Origin: SZUA-430 sp031413635
GTDB lineage: Bacteria > Pseudomonadota > Alphaproteobacteria > Micropepsales > Micropepsaceae
Reading direction: 5' to 3'
Length of the DNA: 22,281 bases
NCBI GenBank assembly: GCA_031413635.1
Contig: JANOFM010000163.1
Location: forward strand, 1-22,281
Positions 13,757 through 20,087 of the stretch are shown one piece after another; position 1 is the first letter of the stretch; every line of letters starts with the position of its first letter. A program made the translations under genes and the position numbers. The notes under the pieces are model-generated. The model saw nothing but the letters and a program-made list of their open reading frames with translations. It ran no database searches and was not told the origin of the DNA.

Positions 13757-14881
13757 GTGACGGCCATCGCGATCAGCGGCACCGGGCTCTACACGCCGCC
13801 CCATTCGATCAGCAACGACGAGCTGGTCGCCTCTTACAACGCCTACGTCAAGAAATTCAACGCCGCCAACGCCGCCGAGATCGCCGCCGGAAAAACATCG
13901 GCGCTTCAGGAATCGAGCACCGAATTCGTCTTCAAGGCCTCGGGCATCAAAAGCCGCTACGTCGTCGAGAAAGACAACGTCCTCGACCCCGACGTGATGT
14001 GCCCGCGCATCCCCGAGCGCCCGAACGACCAGATCTCGATCCTCGCCGAAATGGCGGTGACGGCTTCGAGGGAAGCGCTCGACCGTGCGGGGCGCAAACC
14101 AGCCGACATCGATTGCGTCATCGTCGCCTGCTCGAACTTGCAGCGCGCTTATCCCGCCATCGCCGTCGAAGTGCAAAACGCGCTCGGCTGCCAAGGTTTC
14201 GGTTTCGACATGAACGTCGCCTGCTCGTCGGCGACCTTCGGCCTGCAGGCCGCCGCCGATATGATCCGCGGCGGAAACGCCAAAGCGGCGCTCGTCGTCA
14301 ACCCGGAAATCTGTTCCGGCCATCTGAATTTCCGCGACCGCGACAGCCACTTCATCTTCGGCGACGTCGCCACAGCCATCGTTCTCGAACCGAAGGACAA
14401 GGCGCGCGGCAAACACGCCTGGGAAATTCTGGGCACGCGCCTCAAAACCCAATTCTCGAACAACATCCGCAACAACTTCGGCATCTTGAATCGCGCCGCC
14501 CCCGAAGGCATCGGAAAACCCGACAAACTCTTCGTCCAAGAAGGCCGCAAGGTCTTCAAGGAGGTCGTGCCCATGGTCGCCGAACTGATCGTCAGCCACT
14601 TGGCCGACGAAAAAGTCGCGCCCGAAAGTCTGGCGCGTCTGTGGCTGCATCAAGCCAACATCAACATGAACGACTTTATCGCCCGCAAAGTTCTGGGCCG
14701 CGACCCCAAGCCCGGCGAATCCCCCGTCATCCTCGACACCTACGCCAACACGAGTTCGGCGGGCTCCATCATCGCTTTCCACAAATACAGCGACGACCTC
14801 AAAGCCGGCGACCTCGGCGTCATCTGCTCCTTCGGCGCCGGGTACTCGGCGGGCAACGTCATCGTGCGCAAATTGCACTGA
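13757..14881 (+). CDS. Beta-ketoacyl-ACP synthase III (FabH-like)
   Basis: The 374-aa thiolase-fold condensing enzyme has the FabH catalytic triad: Cys156 (N-V-A-C-S-S-A-T-F), His298 (L-W-L-H-Q-A-N) and Asn331 (T-Y-A-N-T-S-S-A-G-S). It is longer than E. coli FabH (~317 aa) because of an N-terminal insert (residues ~25-60) and the block Q-F-S-N-N-I-R-N-N-F-G. That block marks a distinct subfamily of ~370-aa synthases annotated as KAS III. It probably primes fatty-acid or a specialised acyl chain, but acyl-CoA preference cannot be read. The GTG at 13757 is chosen for CGAGG six bases before it and for homology from V-T-A-I-A-I-S-G-T-G. It stands alone, divergent from queC. Confidence 0.87.
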   Translation: MTAIAISGTGLYTPPHSISNDELVASYNAYVKKFNAANAAEIAAGKTSALQESSTEFVFKASGIKSRYVVEKDNVLDPDVMCPRIPERPNDQISILAEMAVTASREALDRAGRKPADIDCVIVACSNLQRAYPAIAVEVQNALGCQGFGFDMNVACSSATFGLQAAADMIRGGNAKAALVVNPEICSGHLNFRDRDSHFIFGDVATAIVLEPKDKARGKHAWEILGTRLKTQFSNNIRNNFGILNRAAPEGIGKPDKLFVQEGRKVFKEVVPMVAELIVSHLADEKVAPESLARLWLHQANINMNDFIARKVLGRDPKPGESPVILDTYANTSSAGSIIAFHKYSDDLKAGDLGVICSFGAGYSAGNVIVRKLH

Positions 14882-15140
14882 ATGCAAAATCGAATCCGTT
14901 ATATCCGTTAGGACGGTGGATTTCTGCGGTTTTATCCGTTCGGAATGCGTTAGAAATGCGTTTGCTTGCCGTTTGGAATGACCCGCCGCACCGCCAACGC
15001 TCGAAGCCGCGCTCAACTGCGCGGAGCCGCGTGCCCTGAAGCGAGACGAAAATCCTGTCATTTGAAGTGCGCTGTTTCCTGGCCCGCGGGGCGCGCAACG
15101 CAACGGCCAAAATCCCAAGCGGCGCGCCTTTGTCGAATGA

Positions 15141-15155
15141 GAACAAAAATAGAAC
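15141..15155. promoter_or_regulatory. Second LexA (SOS) box
   Basis: GAAC-AAAAATA-GAAC (15141-15155) fits the alphaproteobacterial LexA operator GAAC-N7-GAAC. It equals the reverse complement of the 2522-2536 box except at one base (GAACAAAGATAGAAC there). On the minus strand a TTGCAA (from 15172) and TATTTT with 17-nt spacing bracket or overlap it. No obvious gene follows in either direction. Confidence 0.55.
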
Positions 15156-15233
15156 AATTGGCGACTGATTGCAAGCAAGTTTTTCGCTGGCAAGTCGCAA
15201 CGGCGCTGACCCGCGCGCAATAGCTGCTACTGG

Positions 15234-15261
15234 ATTCTGGCTTATGGCTTCTGGACTCTGG
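15234..15261 (+). repeat. Degenerate heptamer repeat
   Basis: Four tandem seven-base units, ATTCTGG, CTTATGG, CTTCTGG and ACTCTGG, share the pattern (A/C)-T/C-T-(C/A)-TGG. No known function; it may be a local slippage product. Confidence 0.4.
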
Positions 15262-15411
15262 GGCCGAGGGTACCCACTGAGGCTTCCTTCGAGGGTGAGA
15301 AAAATCGCCAGCATTTGCACAGGCTTGGCGCGATCCCAAAAGCGACGATATCGCCGGCATTTCGCGCCAGCTGGCTGGCATGCCGAAAGTCGGCAGCCCA
15401 CGATCCGAAAC

Positions 15412-15765
15412 TTAATCCCGCCGGAGAGAATGACGATCCACATGCCGGACCGCGAGCCAGATGTGGGCAATGTGGACCAAGACAAATACTCCCGCCGCCA
15501 ACGTCAAGCTCGCGCTCAGAGAAGGTTCAAGGACGGCGTCACCTGAAAAAAAGCTCGGCGCAAGCATGGCGGCAAAAACAAGACATGCAAGCGAGGGCGT
15601 CAGACCGAGCGCGGCGCTTCTCGAAGCAAACCATGTCGGCTTGCCACTAAGACCCCACTGCATCGGTAGGCGGGCATCCGCTGGCAGCTTCAAGAGCGCC
15701 GCCAGCGAAACGACAACGAGCACCAGCAACGTAGCCACGGAAATGACAAACATCACCCAAATCAT
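15412..15765 (-). CDS. Small membrane protein, DUF1648-like
   Basis: The 117-aa protein has three predicted membrane helices, at about residues 3-26, 53-70 and 87-108. Between helices 1 and 2 is L-P-M-Q-W-G-L-S-G-K-P-T-W-F-A-S-R, the pattern of DUF1648 ('P-x-H-W-x-x-x-G-x-P-x-x-x-x-x-K/R'). That domain occurs in small membrane proteins and SdpI-like immunity proteins. It ends in a short basic tail, R-H-V-D-R-H-S-L-R-R-D. The ATG at 15765-15763 is supported by GGAGG seven bases upstream; further upstream codons are not homologous. It stands alone. No function is assigned. Confidence 0.7.
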   Translation of the reverse strand: MIWVMFVISVATLLVLVVVSLAALLKLPADARLPMQWGLSGKPTWFASRSAALGLTPSLACLVFAAMLAPSFFSGDAVLEPSLSASLTLAAGVFVLVHIAHIWLAVRHVDRHSLRRD

Positions 15766-16215
15766 CGCGTGATCCCTCCTCCCGTTGGACCGCGCAATAC
15801 ATCCTTCGATCACGTGGCGGCAACAACATCTCACTCGCCGCATCGAGAGCCTTAAACGAGACGGTCCGGCAATCGGTTGAATTTATCCCAGTCTTTGCCA
15901 TTGGCCGCGCGTGCCGCCAGAGACGGGAAGTGGAGCGAAACCAGCCGGTCCAGGCCCACCCACGGGACTGACGTGAATTCTTTAGCGTTCTTGGACGCAG
16001 GCCATTGATGGCAATTGGCGATGCGTGACCGCTACCTCGAAGCAGAGCGGGGGTAGGTGGAGAAGTAGGACTTTCAGGCTCACGGGAACCGACGCGCATC
16101 CGCTTCGTGCTCGAAATCGTGAGCCCGAGACTTTTCCCCCTAATCTATTCGGGTATTACTTTTTATCCGCGCGCTCTCGTACCCGGTTTATTCCACTCCG
16201 GTTTTTCTCTGAAAA
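15766..16215. other. 450-bp gap, no supported gene
   Basis: No complete gene is visible. It contains an 8-bp perfect inverted repeat, GGCTCACG (16077-16084) / CGTGAGCC (16118-16125), with a 33-nt loop followed by TTTT. It also has a comparatively AT-rich segment at 16136-16220 and a possible minus-strand coding scrap at 15852-16031. Confidence 0.5.
15852..16031 (-). pseudogene. Possible coding scrap (unidentified)
   Basis: An open minus-strand frame of 59 codons between a TAG (16034-16032) and a TAA (15854-15852) has no ATG. It reads plausibly as a protein tail: C-H-Q-W-P-A-S-K-N-A-K-E-F, then V-P-W-V-G-L-D-R-L-V-S-L-H-F, ending K-D-W-D-K-F-N-R-L-P-D-R-L-V. I do not recognise the family. It could be the end of a decayed gene or chance. 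Confidence 0.2.
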
Positions 16216-16335
16216 CTAAAGTATTGCGATGACCCATTGAACCCACAGGCCAAATGCAGCCACCGCCCAATCGGCGGGTCTTGATTGAGTACGGTCCCCA
16301 AGGTCCAGTAGCCCGCTCTCCGTCGCGACGCTCAC
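16216..16335 (-). CDS. Candidate 39-aa membrane micro-protein coupled to the patatin gene
   Basis: A GTG at 16335-16333 overlaps the patatin TGA in a GTGA tetramer and opens a 39-codon frame ending TAG at 16218-16216. The peptide has a polar N-terminus, S-V-A-T-E-S-G-L-L-D-L-G-D-R-T-Q-S-R-P, and a hydrophobic Trp-rich C-terminus, W-A-V-A-A-F-G-L-W-V-Q-W-V-I-A-I-L, long enough for one tail-anchored helix. The stop-start overlap is the coupling style used throughout this genome. There is no strong ribosome binding site of its own, and no family is recognised. It could be a membrane partner of the lipase or a chance frame. Confidence 0.35.
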   Translation of the reverse strand: MSVATESGLLDLGDRTQSRPADWAVAAFGLWVQWVIAIL

Positions 16336-17462
16336 AAAACCGCTTGCCCCATCCGCAAACTTAAACGCCTCACAGCCGGCTCGCGCGCATCAGGCCGATC
16401 TTCACCCGAAGCCGCGCCGTTGTCCGCCGCATCGCCCGCACCGTCGAGCCAGCGCGCGCAGGCCGCGCGGCCTTCGTTCTGCAACATGTGGATCAGCTGC
16501 CAGTCGGGGTGCGCCTGGCTCGCGCCGCCGACCTCGTTCATCAGGTCGTTCTCGCCGATCATGTGCACGCGCAGGTCGGCAAGTCGGCGGCCGAGCCTGC
16601 TGCGTTGATTTCCGCTCTCCTCTGCCATGCGGCGAAGACGCCCGATCTCCTCCAGTTCCCGTTTCAACGGCGCATCGAAGATAATCCGGTTGAGCCGTGT
16701 TTGGATTTTCGGCGCCGTGACCGGCAACCCGCGCTCGCTGGTCGGATTGAGGCGCACAACCACGACATCGCGCGCCGTGCAGCCTTCGATCAGCGGCAGA
16801 AGCGGCGGGTTCGACGAAAATCCGCCGTCCCAATAATATCCGTCGTCGAGCTTCACCGCTTGGCTTGCGCTCGGCAGACAGGCCGACGCCAGCAACACCT
16901 CGGCCGACAATTCGGCGTTCGTAAAGATGCGTCCGGCACCGGTCTCGGCATTGGTGGCGGCGATGAACAAGCGAATGGCGTCTGCGCCCCGCAACACCTC
17001 GAAATCGACGAACTTGAGCAATATCTCGCGCAACGGATTGAGGTCGAGCGGATTGAATTGATAAGGCGAAACCACACGCGAAATCATATCGCGCATCATG
17101 TAGGAAAAAGACATTTCGACGTCGCGCCCAAAGGCGATCGCCTCCAGCGCGGACGGGCGCAGCGGGCTCAACCGCGCCACCATAGCCAAGGTCCGCCAAA
17201 AATCCTGAAGCTGCGCGCGGGCGCGCGCGGCGCCCCCTTGCGCATGAGCGCAGGCCAACACCGCCGCATTGATGGCACCGGCACTGGCGCCGCTCATCGC
17301 CTCGATGCGCAAGCCCGGCTCGTCGAGGACGCGATCAAGCACGCCCCAGGTGAACGCGCCATGCGCGCCGCCGCCCTGCAGCGCCATCGCAATGGGACGC
17401 GCCGCCTGCACGCGCGGACGCCATAGCCCGCGCAATCTCTCGAGAATCGCGATGTTCTGCAT
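16332..17462 (-). CDS. Patatin-like phospholipase (DUF3734-type)
   Basis: The 376-aa protein is a serine lipid acyl hydrolase. It has the oxyanion block A-L-Q-G-G-G-A-H-G-A-F (28-37), the nucleophile elbow G-A-S60-A-G, and the dyad aspartate in W-D212-G-G-F-S-S-N-P-P. The C-terminal part (R-L-N-R-I-I-F-D onward, with H-M-I-G and Q-L-I-H-M-L-Q-N-E-G-R) is the DUF3734 extension found in proteobacterial, often polyhydroxyalkanoate-associated, patatins. No PHA genes are near. The ATG at 17462 precedes the conserved region by about 25 residues. A GTG at 17510 would add 16 residues, and neither has a good ribosome binding site. It lies 133 bp downstream of the usp-linked small gene. Confidence 0.86.
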   Translation of the reverse strand: MQNIAILERLRGLWRPRVQAARPIAMALQGGGAHGAFTWGVLDRVLDEPGLRIEAMSGASAGAINAAVLACAHAQGGAARARAQLQDFWRTLAMVARLSPLRPSALEAIAFGRDVEMSFSYMMRDMISRVVSPYQFNPLDLNPLREILLKFVDFEVLRGADAIRLFIAATNAETGAGRIFTNAELSAEVLLASACLPSASQAVKLDDGYYWDGGFSSNPPLLPLIEGCTARDVVVVRLNPTSERGLPVTAPKIQTRLNRIIFDAPLKRELEEIGRLRRMAEESGNQRSRLGRRLADLRVHMIGENDLMNEVGGASQAHPDWQLIHMLQNEGRAACARWLDGAGDAADNGAASGEDRPDAREPAVRRLSLRMGQAVL

Positions 17463-17595
17463 CGACGCAGAGTCTCGCGTGCCACCCTTCAGCGCAAGCC
17501 AAAACCCCACGCAACGTGACGGGCAATTCCGATCGGGGACGTTGCAAAACTTTCATCGACGCGACCGATCGCCGCGTTGATTTCTTGCGCGCCGT

Positions 17596-17964
17596 TCAGC
17601 CGGCCGCGCGCACGCTCGCGATCTTAAACGTGCGCATCACACCGTCGTGCTCGGTGATCGACAAGTATTCGCCGACTTTGATCACATGCCGGTCGAGCTT
17701 GAACACGCGCTCGTCGTCGTCGGTATTCTTGGCGTCATAGTCGAAGTGCCAGCCCTTGCCGACATGCACAAGACGCCCGTGCTCGTCGGCCGCGCCGCGC
17801 GTGAAGCGGCGCACAGTGCATGCCGGCTTCTTTGCCTTCCAAATCTCGGCGTCCAAATGTCCGGCGGCGTCCAGCGGCGCCACAAGTTCGTAACCGTGCA
17901 GCGAGCTTCCGTTCGGAAACTCCTTCGAACGTGCCAACTCAAGACGGACATGAAAGAGCGTCAT
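17596..17964 (-). CDS. Conserved hypothetical protein downstream of usp
   Basis: The 122-aa soluble protein starts M-T-L-F-H-V-R-L-E-L-A-R and includes G-S-x-x-H-G-Y-E-L-V-A-P-L-D-A-x-G-H-L-D-A, A-C-T-V-R-R-F and a Trp/Asp-rich G-W-H-F-D-Y-D-A-K-N-T-D-D-D-E. It ends in a strand pair around G-E-Y-L-S-I-T-E-H-D-G. I recall similar proteins in many alphaproteobacteria without a function. There is no signal peptide or membrane helix. AAGGAG lies eight bases before the ATG. It follows the usp stop by 11 bp and should share the predicted oxygen-responsive promoter. Confidence 0.75.
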   Translation of the reverse strand: MTLFHVRLELARSKEFPNGSSLHGYELVAPLDAAGHLDAEIWKAKKPACTVRRFTRGAADEHGRLVHVGKGWHFDYDAKNTDDDERVFKLDRHVIKVGEYLSITEHDGVMRTFKIASVRAAG

Positions 17965-17975
17965 CGCGGATCTCC

Positions 17976-18842
17976 TTAGTGCGCCATGAAGACCGGCATG
18001 GTGGCATTTGCGAACACATGCCGCGTCACGCCTCCCAAGACCAGTTCGCGCAAACGGCTATGTCCGTAGCCTCCGATCACAAGCAATCCGGCGCCTGAAC
18101 GTCGCGCACCGTCGATCAGCGCCGATGCCGTACCCTGGCTGCCGGGATTGATGCCGTGCTCGACCGGGTTCACGCCGTGCAGCCGCAAATAATCGCGCAA
18201 CCGGTCCATCTGCACGGTGTCGATCGGCCCGGAGGTCACATTGAGAATCTCGACCGCCTCCGCCTGTTTCATCAGCGGCATCGCCGACGACACGGCATGC
18301 GCCGCCGCCGCGCCGCCGTCCCAGCCGACCGCAATCTTTGCGCCCGCGATCTTCCCCACCTCGCGCGGCACCAGCAACAGCGGTTTGCGCCCGTTCAACA
18401 ACGCCGCCTCCATCGTCGCGCGCATCGCGGCATCTTGTGCTTCGGCGGGCAATGCAAAGACGACCAAATCGGCGAGCCGCGCTTCTTCGGCGATCACCAC
18501 TTCGACGAGGCCTTCGCGGACGTGAAACGATCCTCCCACGCCGACGCCGGCCTGCGCCGAGGGCTGAACGGAAGCGCCGGCGGTTTTTGCCGCTTGATCC
18601 AATGCCGCGCGCGCCGACGCAGCCGCGCGTTTGGCGGCCTCGCGTGCCGCATCCATGATTTCTTGCATGACGCTGGCCGAAATCCCTTCGCCCAAATAGG
18701 GCACGACTTCAGATGGGTCCGGTTTGACGTAGACGCCCGCGACGTGACTGCCGAACGCCTTGGCGACGCCGAACGCCGCGTTTAGAACATGTGCGTCGCG
18801 CTCGTTACCCAGCAATGGAACCAGAATCTTGCGGTAGGCCAT
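17976..18842 (-). CDS. Tandem universal stress protein (UspA family)
   Basis: The 288-aa protein contains two Usp domains. The N-terminal one opens Y-R-K-I-L-V-P-L-L-G-N and the C-terminal one K-I-A-V-G-W-D-G-G. The second keeps the ATP-binding-type motif V-I-G-G-Y-G-H-S-R-L-R-E-L-V-L-G-G-V-T. Such proteins aid survival under starvation, redox or hypoxic stress. The ATG at 18842 is preferred, with GGAGG five bases upstream. A TTG immediately before it would add one codon. It is the first gene of a set with the 122-aa protein and sits behind an FNR/FixK-type box. Confidence 0.9.
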   Translation of the reverse strand: MAYRKILVPLLGNERDAHVLNAAFGVAKAFGSHVAGVYVKPDPSEVVPYLGEGISASVMQEIMDAAREAAKRAAASARAALDQAAKTAGASVQPSAQAGVGVGGSFHVREGLVEVVIAEEARLADLVVFALPAEAQDAAMRATMEAALLNGRKPLLLVPREVGKIAGAKIAVGWDGGAAAAHAVSSAMPLMKQAEAVEILNVTSGPIDTVQMDRLRDYLRLHGVNPVEHGINPGSQGTASALIDGARRSGAGLLVIGGYGHSRLRELVLGGVTRHVFANATMPVFMAH

Positions 18843-18867
18843 CAAGCCCTCCTTCTCGTTGACAAGA

Positions 18868-18909
18868 AATCTAGCGCCCCAAGCCTATCCACTCCTTGAC
18901 TTGAATCAA
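18868..18909 (-). promoter_or_regulatory. FNR/FixK-type class II promoter of the usp gene
   Basis: TTGACTTGAATCAA (18896-18909) matches the FNR/FixK/Dnr consensus TTGAT-N4-ATCAA at nine of ten specified bases. On the minus strand a -10-like TAGATT occupies 18873-18868, predicting transcription from about 18861. The box centre (18902.5) would then be at -41.5, exactly the class II activator position, leaving a ~19-nt leader containing GGAGG. No good -35 is present, as expected for an activated promoter. Confidence 0.6.
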
Positions 18910-18947
18910 GCAGTTAAGCTCAACAAGTGCGGCAAACCGGGCACCCC

Positions 18948-19559
18948 ATGGCCAAACTCCAAAAAGCAGCACAACCGCGCGCCTGGCAGCGCATGCTCTC
19001 GGGCCGCAGGCTAGACCTGCTGGACCCCTCACCGTTCGACATCGAGATCGAGGACATCGCTCACGGCCTGGCGCGTGTCGCCCGCTGGAACGGCCAGACC
19101 TACGGCGATCATGCCTATTCGGTGGCCCAGCATTGCATGCTGGTCGAAGACATTGTCGCCCAGTTGAAGCCCGGCATCGCCCAGCGTTGGCGTCTCGCGG
19201 CGCTGCTGCACGATGCGCCCGAATATGTCGTCGGCGACCTGATAAGCCCGTTCAAAGCCGCCGTCGGCCTGGATTACAAATCGCTTGAGAACAAATTGCT
19301 CGCCGCCATCCACTTGCGCTTTGGCTTGCCCGCCCTTTTGCCGGAAGACATCACGGCGCTGATCAAACGCGCCGACAAGGCGTCCGCTTATTTCGAGGCG
19401 ACCCAGCTCGCGGGTTTTGAATCCGCCGAGGCGCTCGAACTTTTCGGCACGCCGCGCGGCCTTGCCCCGGTAAAACTGATGCCGCTGCCCACCGCCAAAG
19501 CCCAGCAGGAATTCGTCGAGCGTTTCAAATCGATGTTGCCCGCGGGGACAAGCCGGTAG
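18948..19559 (+). CDS. HD-domain phosphohydrolase (YfbR-like)
   Basis: The 203-aa protein has a metal-dependent HD fold. Ligands are His55 (G-D-H-A-Y-S-V-A-Q-H), the His88-Asp89 doublet in L-L-H-D-A-P-E-Y-V-V-G-D and Asp143 (K-R-A-D-K-A-S). The A-P-E-x-x-x-G-D motif resembles the YfbR group of 5'-deoxynucleotidases, so a nucleotide phosphatase role is plausible but not proven. The ATG at 18948 matches the family start; a GTG at 18927 would add seven residues. It is first of three plus-strand genes, followed after 12 bp by a phosphatase and then the NAD regulator. That context fits nucleotide or cofactor metabolism. Confidence 0.82.
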   Translation: MAKLQKAAQPRAWQRMLSGRRLDLLDPSPFDIEIEDIAHGLARVARWNGQTYGDHAYSVAQHCMLVEDIVAQLKPGIAQRWRLAALLHDAPEYVVGDLISPFKAAVGLDYKSLENKLLAAIHLRFGLPALLPEDITALIKRADKASAYFEATQLAGFESAEALELFGTPRGLAPVKLMPLPTAKAQQEFVERFKSMLPAGTSR

Positions 19560-19571
19560 TAGAGGTGTCGC

Positions 19572-20087
19572 GTGCCTACAATCTATGTCTGCCCGAAAAG
19601 CCAGGTGCCCGACGCCGCTCGACAATTGCGGCCCTCGCATCTGATCACCCTGCTCGATCCCGCCGACGAGATGGCGACCCCCCAAGAGGTCGCCGGTCAT
19701 CGCCATCTCAAACTCGGCATGCACGATATTCCCGTCGCCAGACCGGACTTCACCGCCCCCGACGAAGCCCACGTCCGTGAGTTGATCGCTTTCGCGCGCC
19801 AGTGGGACCGCAGTCAGCCGATGTTGATCCACTGCTGGGCCGGTATCAGCCGTTCGACCGCTTCGGCTTTCACGATTGCGTGCATGTTCAACGAGCCCGG
19901 CCGCGAACGCGACATCGCGAAACTTCTGCGTGCCCGCGCCGCCCACGCCCAACCCAACCCGCGCATCGTCGCTATCGCCGACGCATTGTTGGGACGTGGT
20001 GGCGACATGGTCGACGCCGTCGATGCCATGGGCCCCGGCAGCGTGGTGTTCGAAGGCAAACTTTTTGCACTGCCGGTGGTCGTGTGA
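19572..20087 (+). CDS. Cysteine phosphatase of the tyrosine/dual-specificity type
   Basis: The 171-aa protein has the protein-tyrosine-phosphatase loop HCX5R as I-H87-C88-W-A-G-I-S-R94-S. An upstream Asp in M-H-D52-I-P is a candidate general acid. It starts as M-P-T-I-Y-V-C-P and contains S-H-L-I-T-L-L-D-P near 22-30. These short proteins are common in alphaproteobacteria, and their substrates are unknown. The GTG start at 19572 follows AGAGG by six bases. The stop overlaps a GTG of the next gene as GTGA (20084-20087). Confidence 0.8.
   Translation: MPTIYVCPKSQVPDAARQLRPSHLITLLDPADEMATPQEVAGHRHLKLGMHDIPVARPDFTAPDEAHVRELIAFARQWDRSQPMLIHCWAGISRSTASAFTIACMFNEPGRERDIAKLLRARAAHAQPNPRIVAIADALLGRGGDMVDAVDAMGPGSVVFEGKLFALPVVV

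Larger units (their letters stand above)
14882..15411. other. 530-bp gap without a supported gene
   Basis: No frame here resembles a protein on either strand. The start carries short CCGTTA and GAATGCGTT repetitions just after the synthase stop. The middle contains a LexA box, and the right part a degenerate heptamer repeat. The long open frame seen on the minus strand is an antisense shadow continuing into the ketoacyl synthase gene. Confidence 0.6.

Noticed and set aside
13751..15220. 489-codon minus-strand frame covering the ketoacyl synthase and part of the next gap
   Set aside because: Within the synthase it is only its antisense. Its part in the gap has no ribosome binding site or recognisable protein features.
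17511..17545. Inverted repeat GCAACGT / ACGTTGC before the patatin gene
   Set aside because: Seven-base arms with a 21-nt loop and no T-run or promoter elements placed around them; too weak to assign as operator or terminator.
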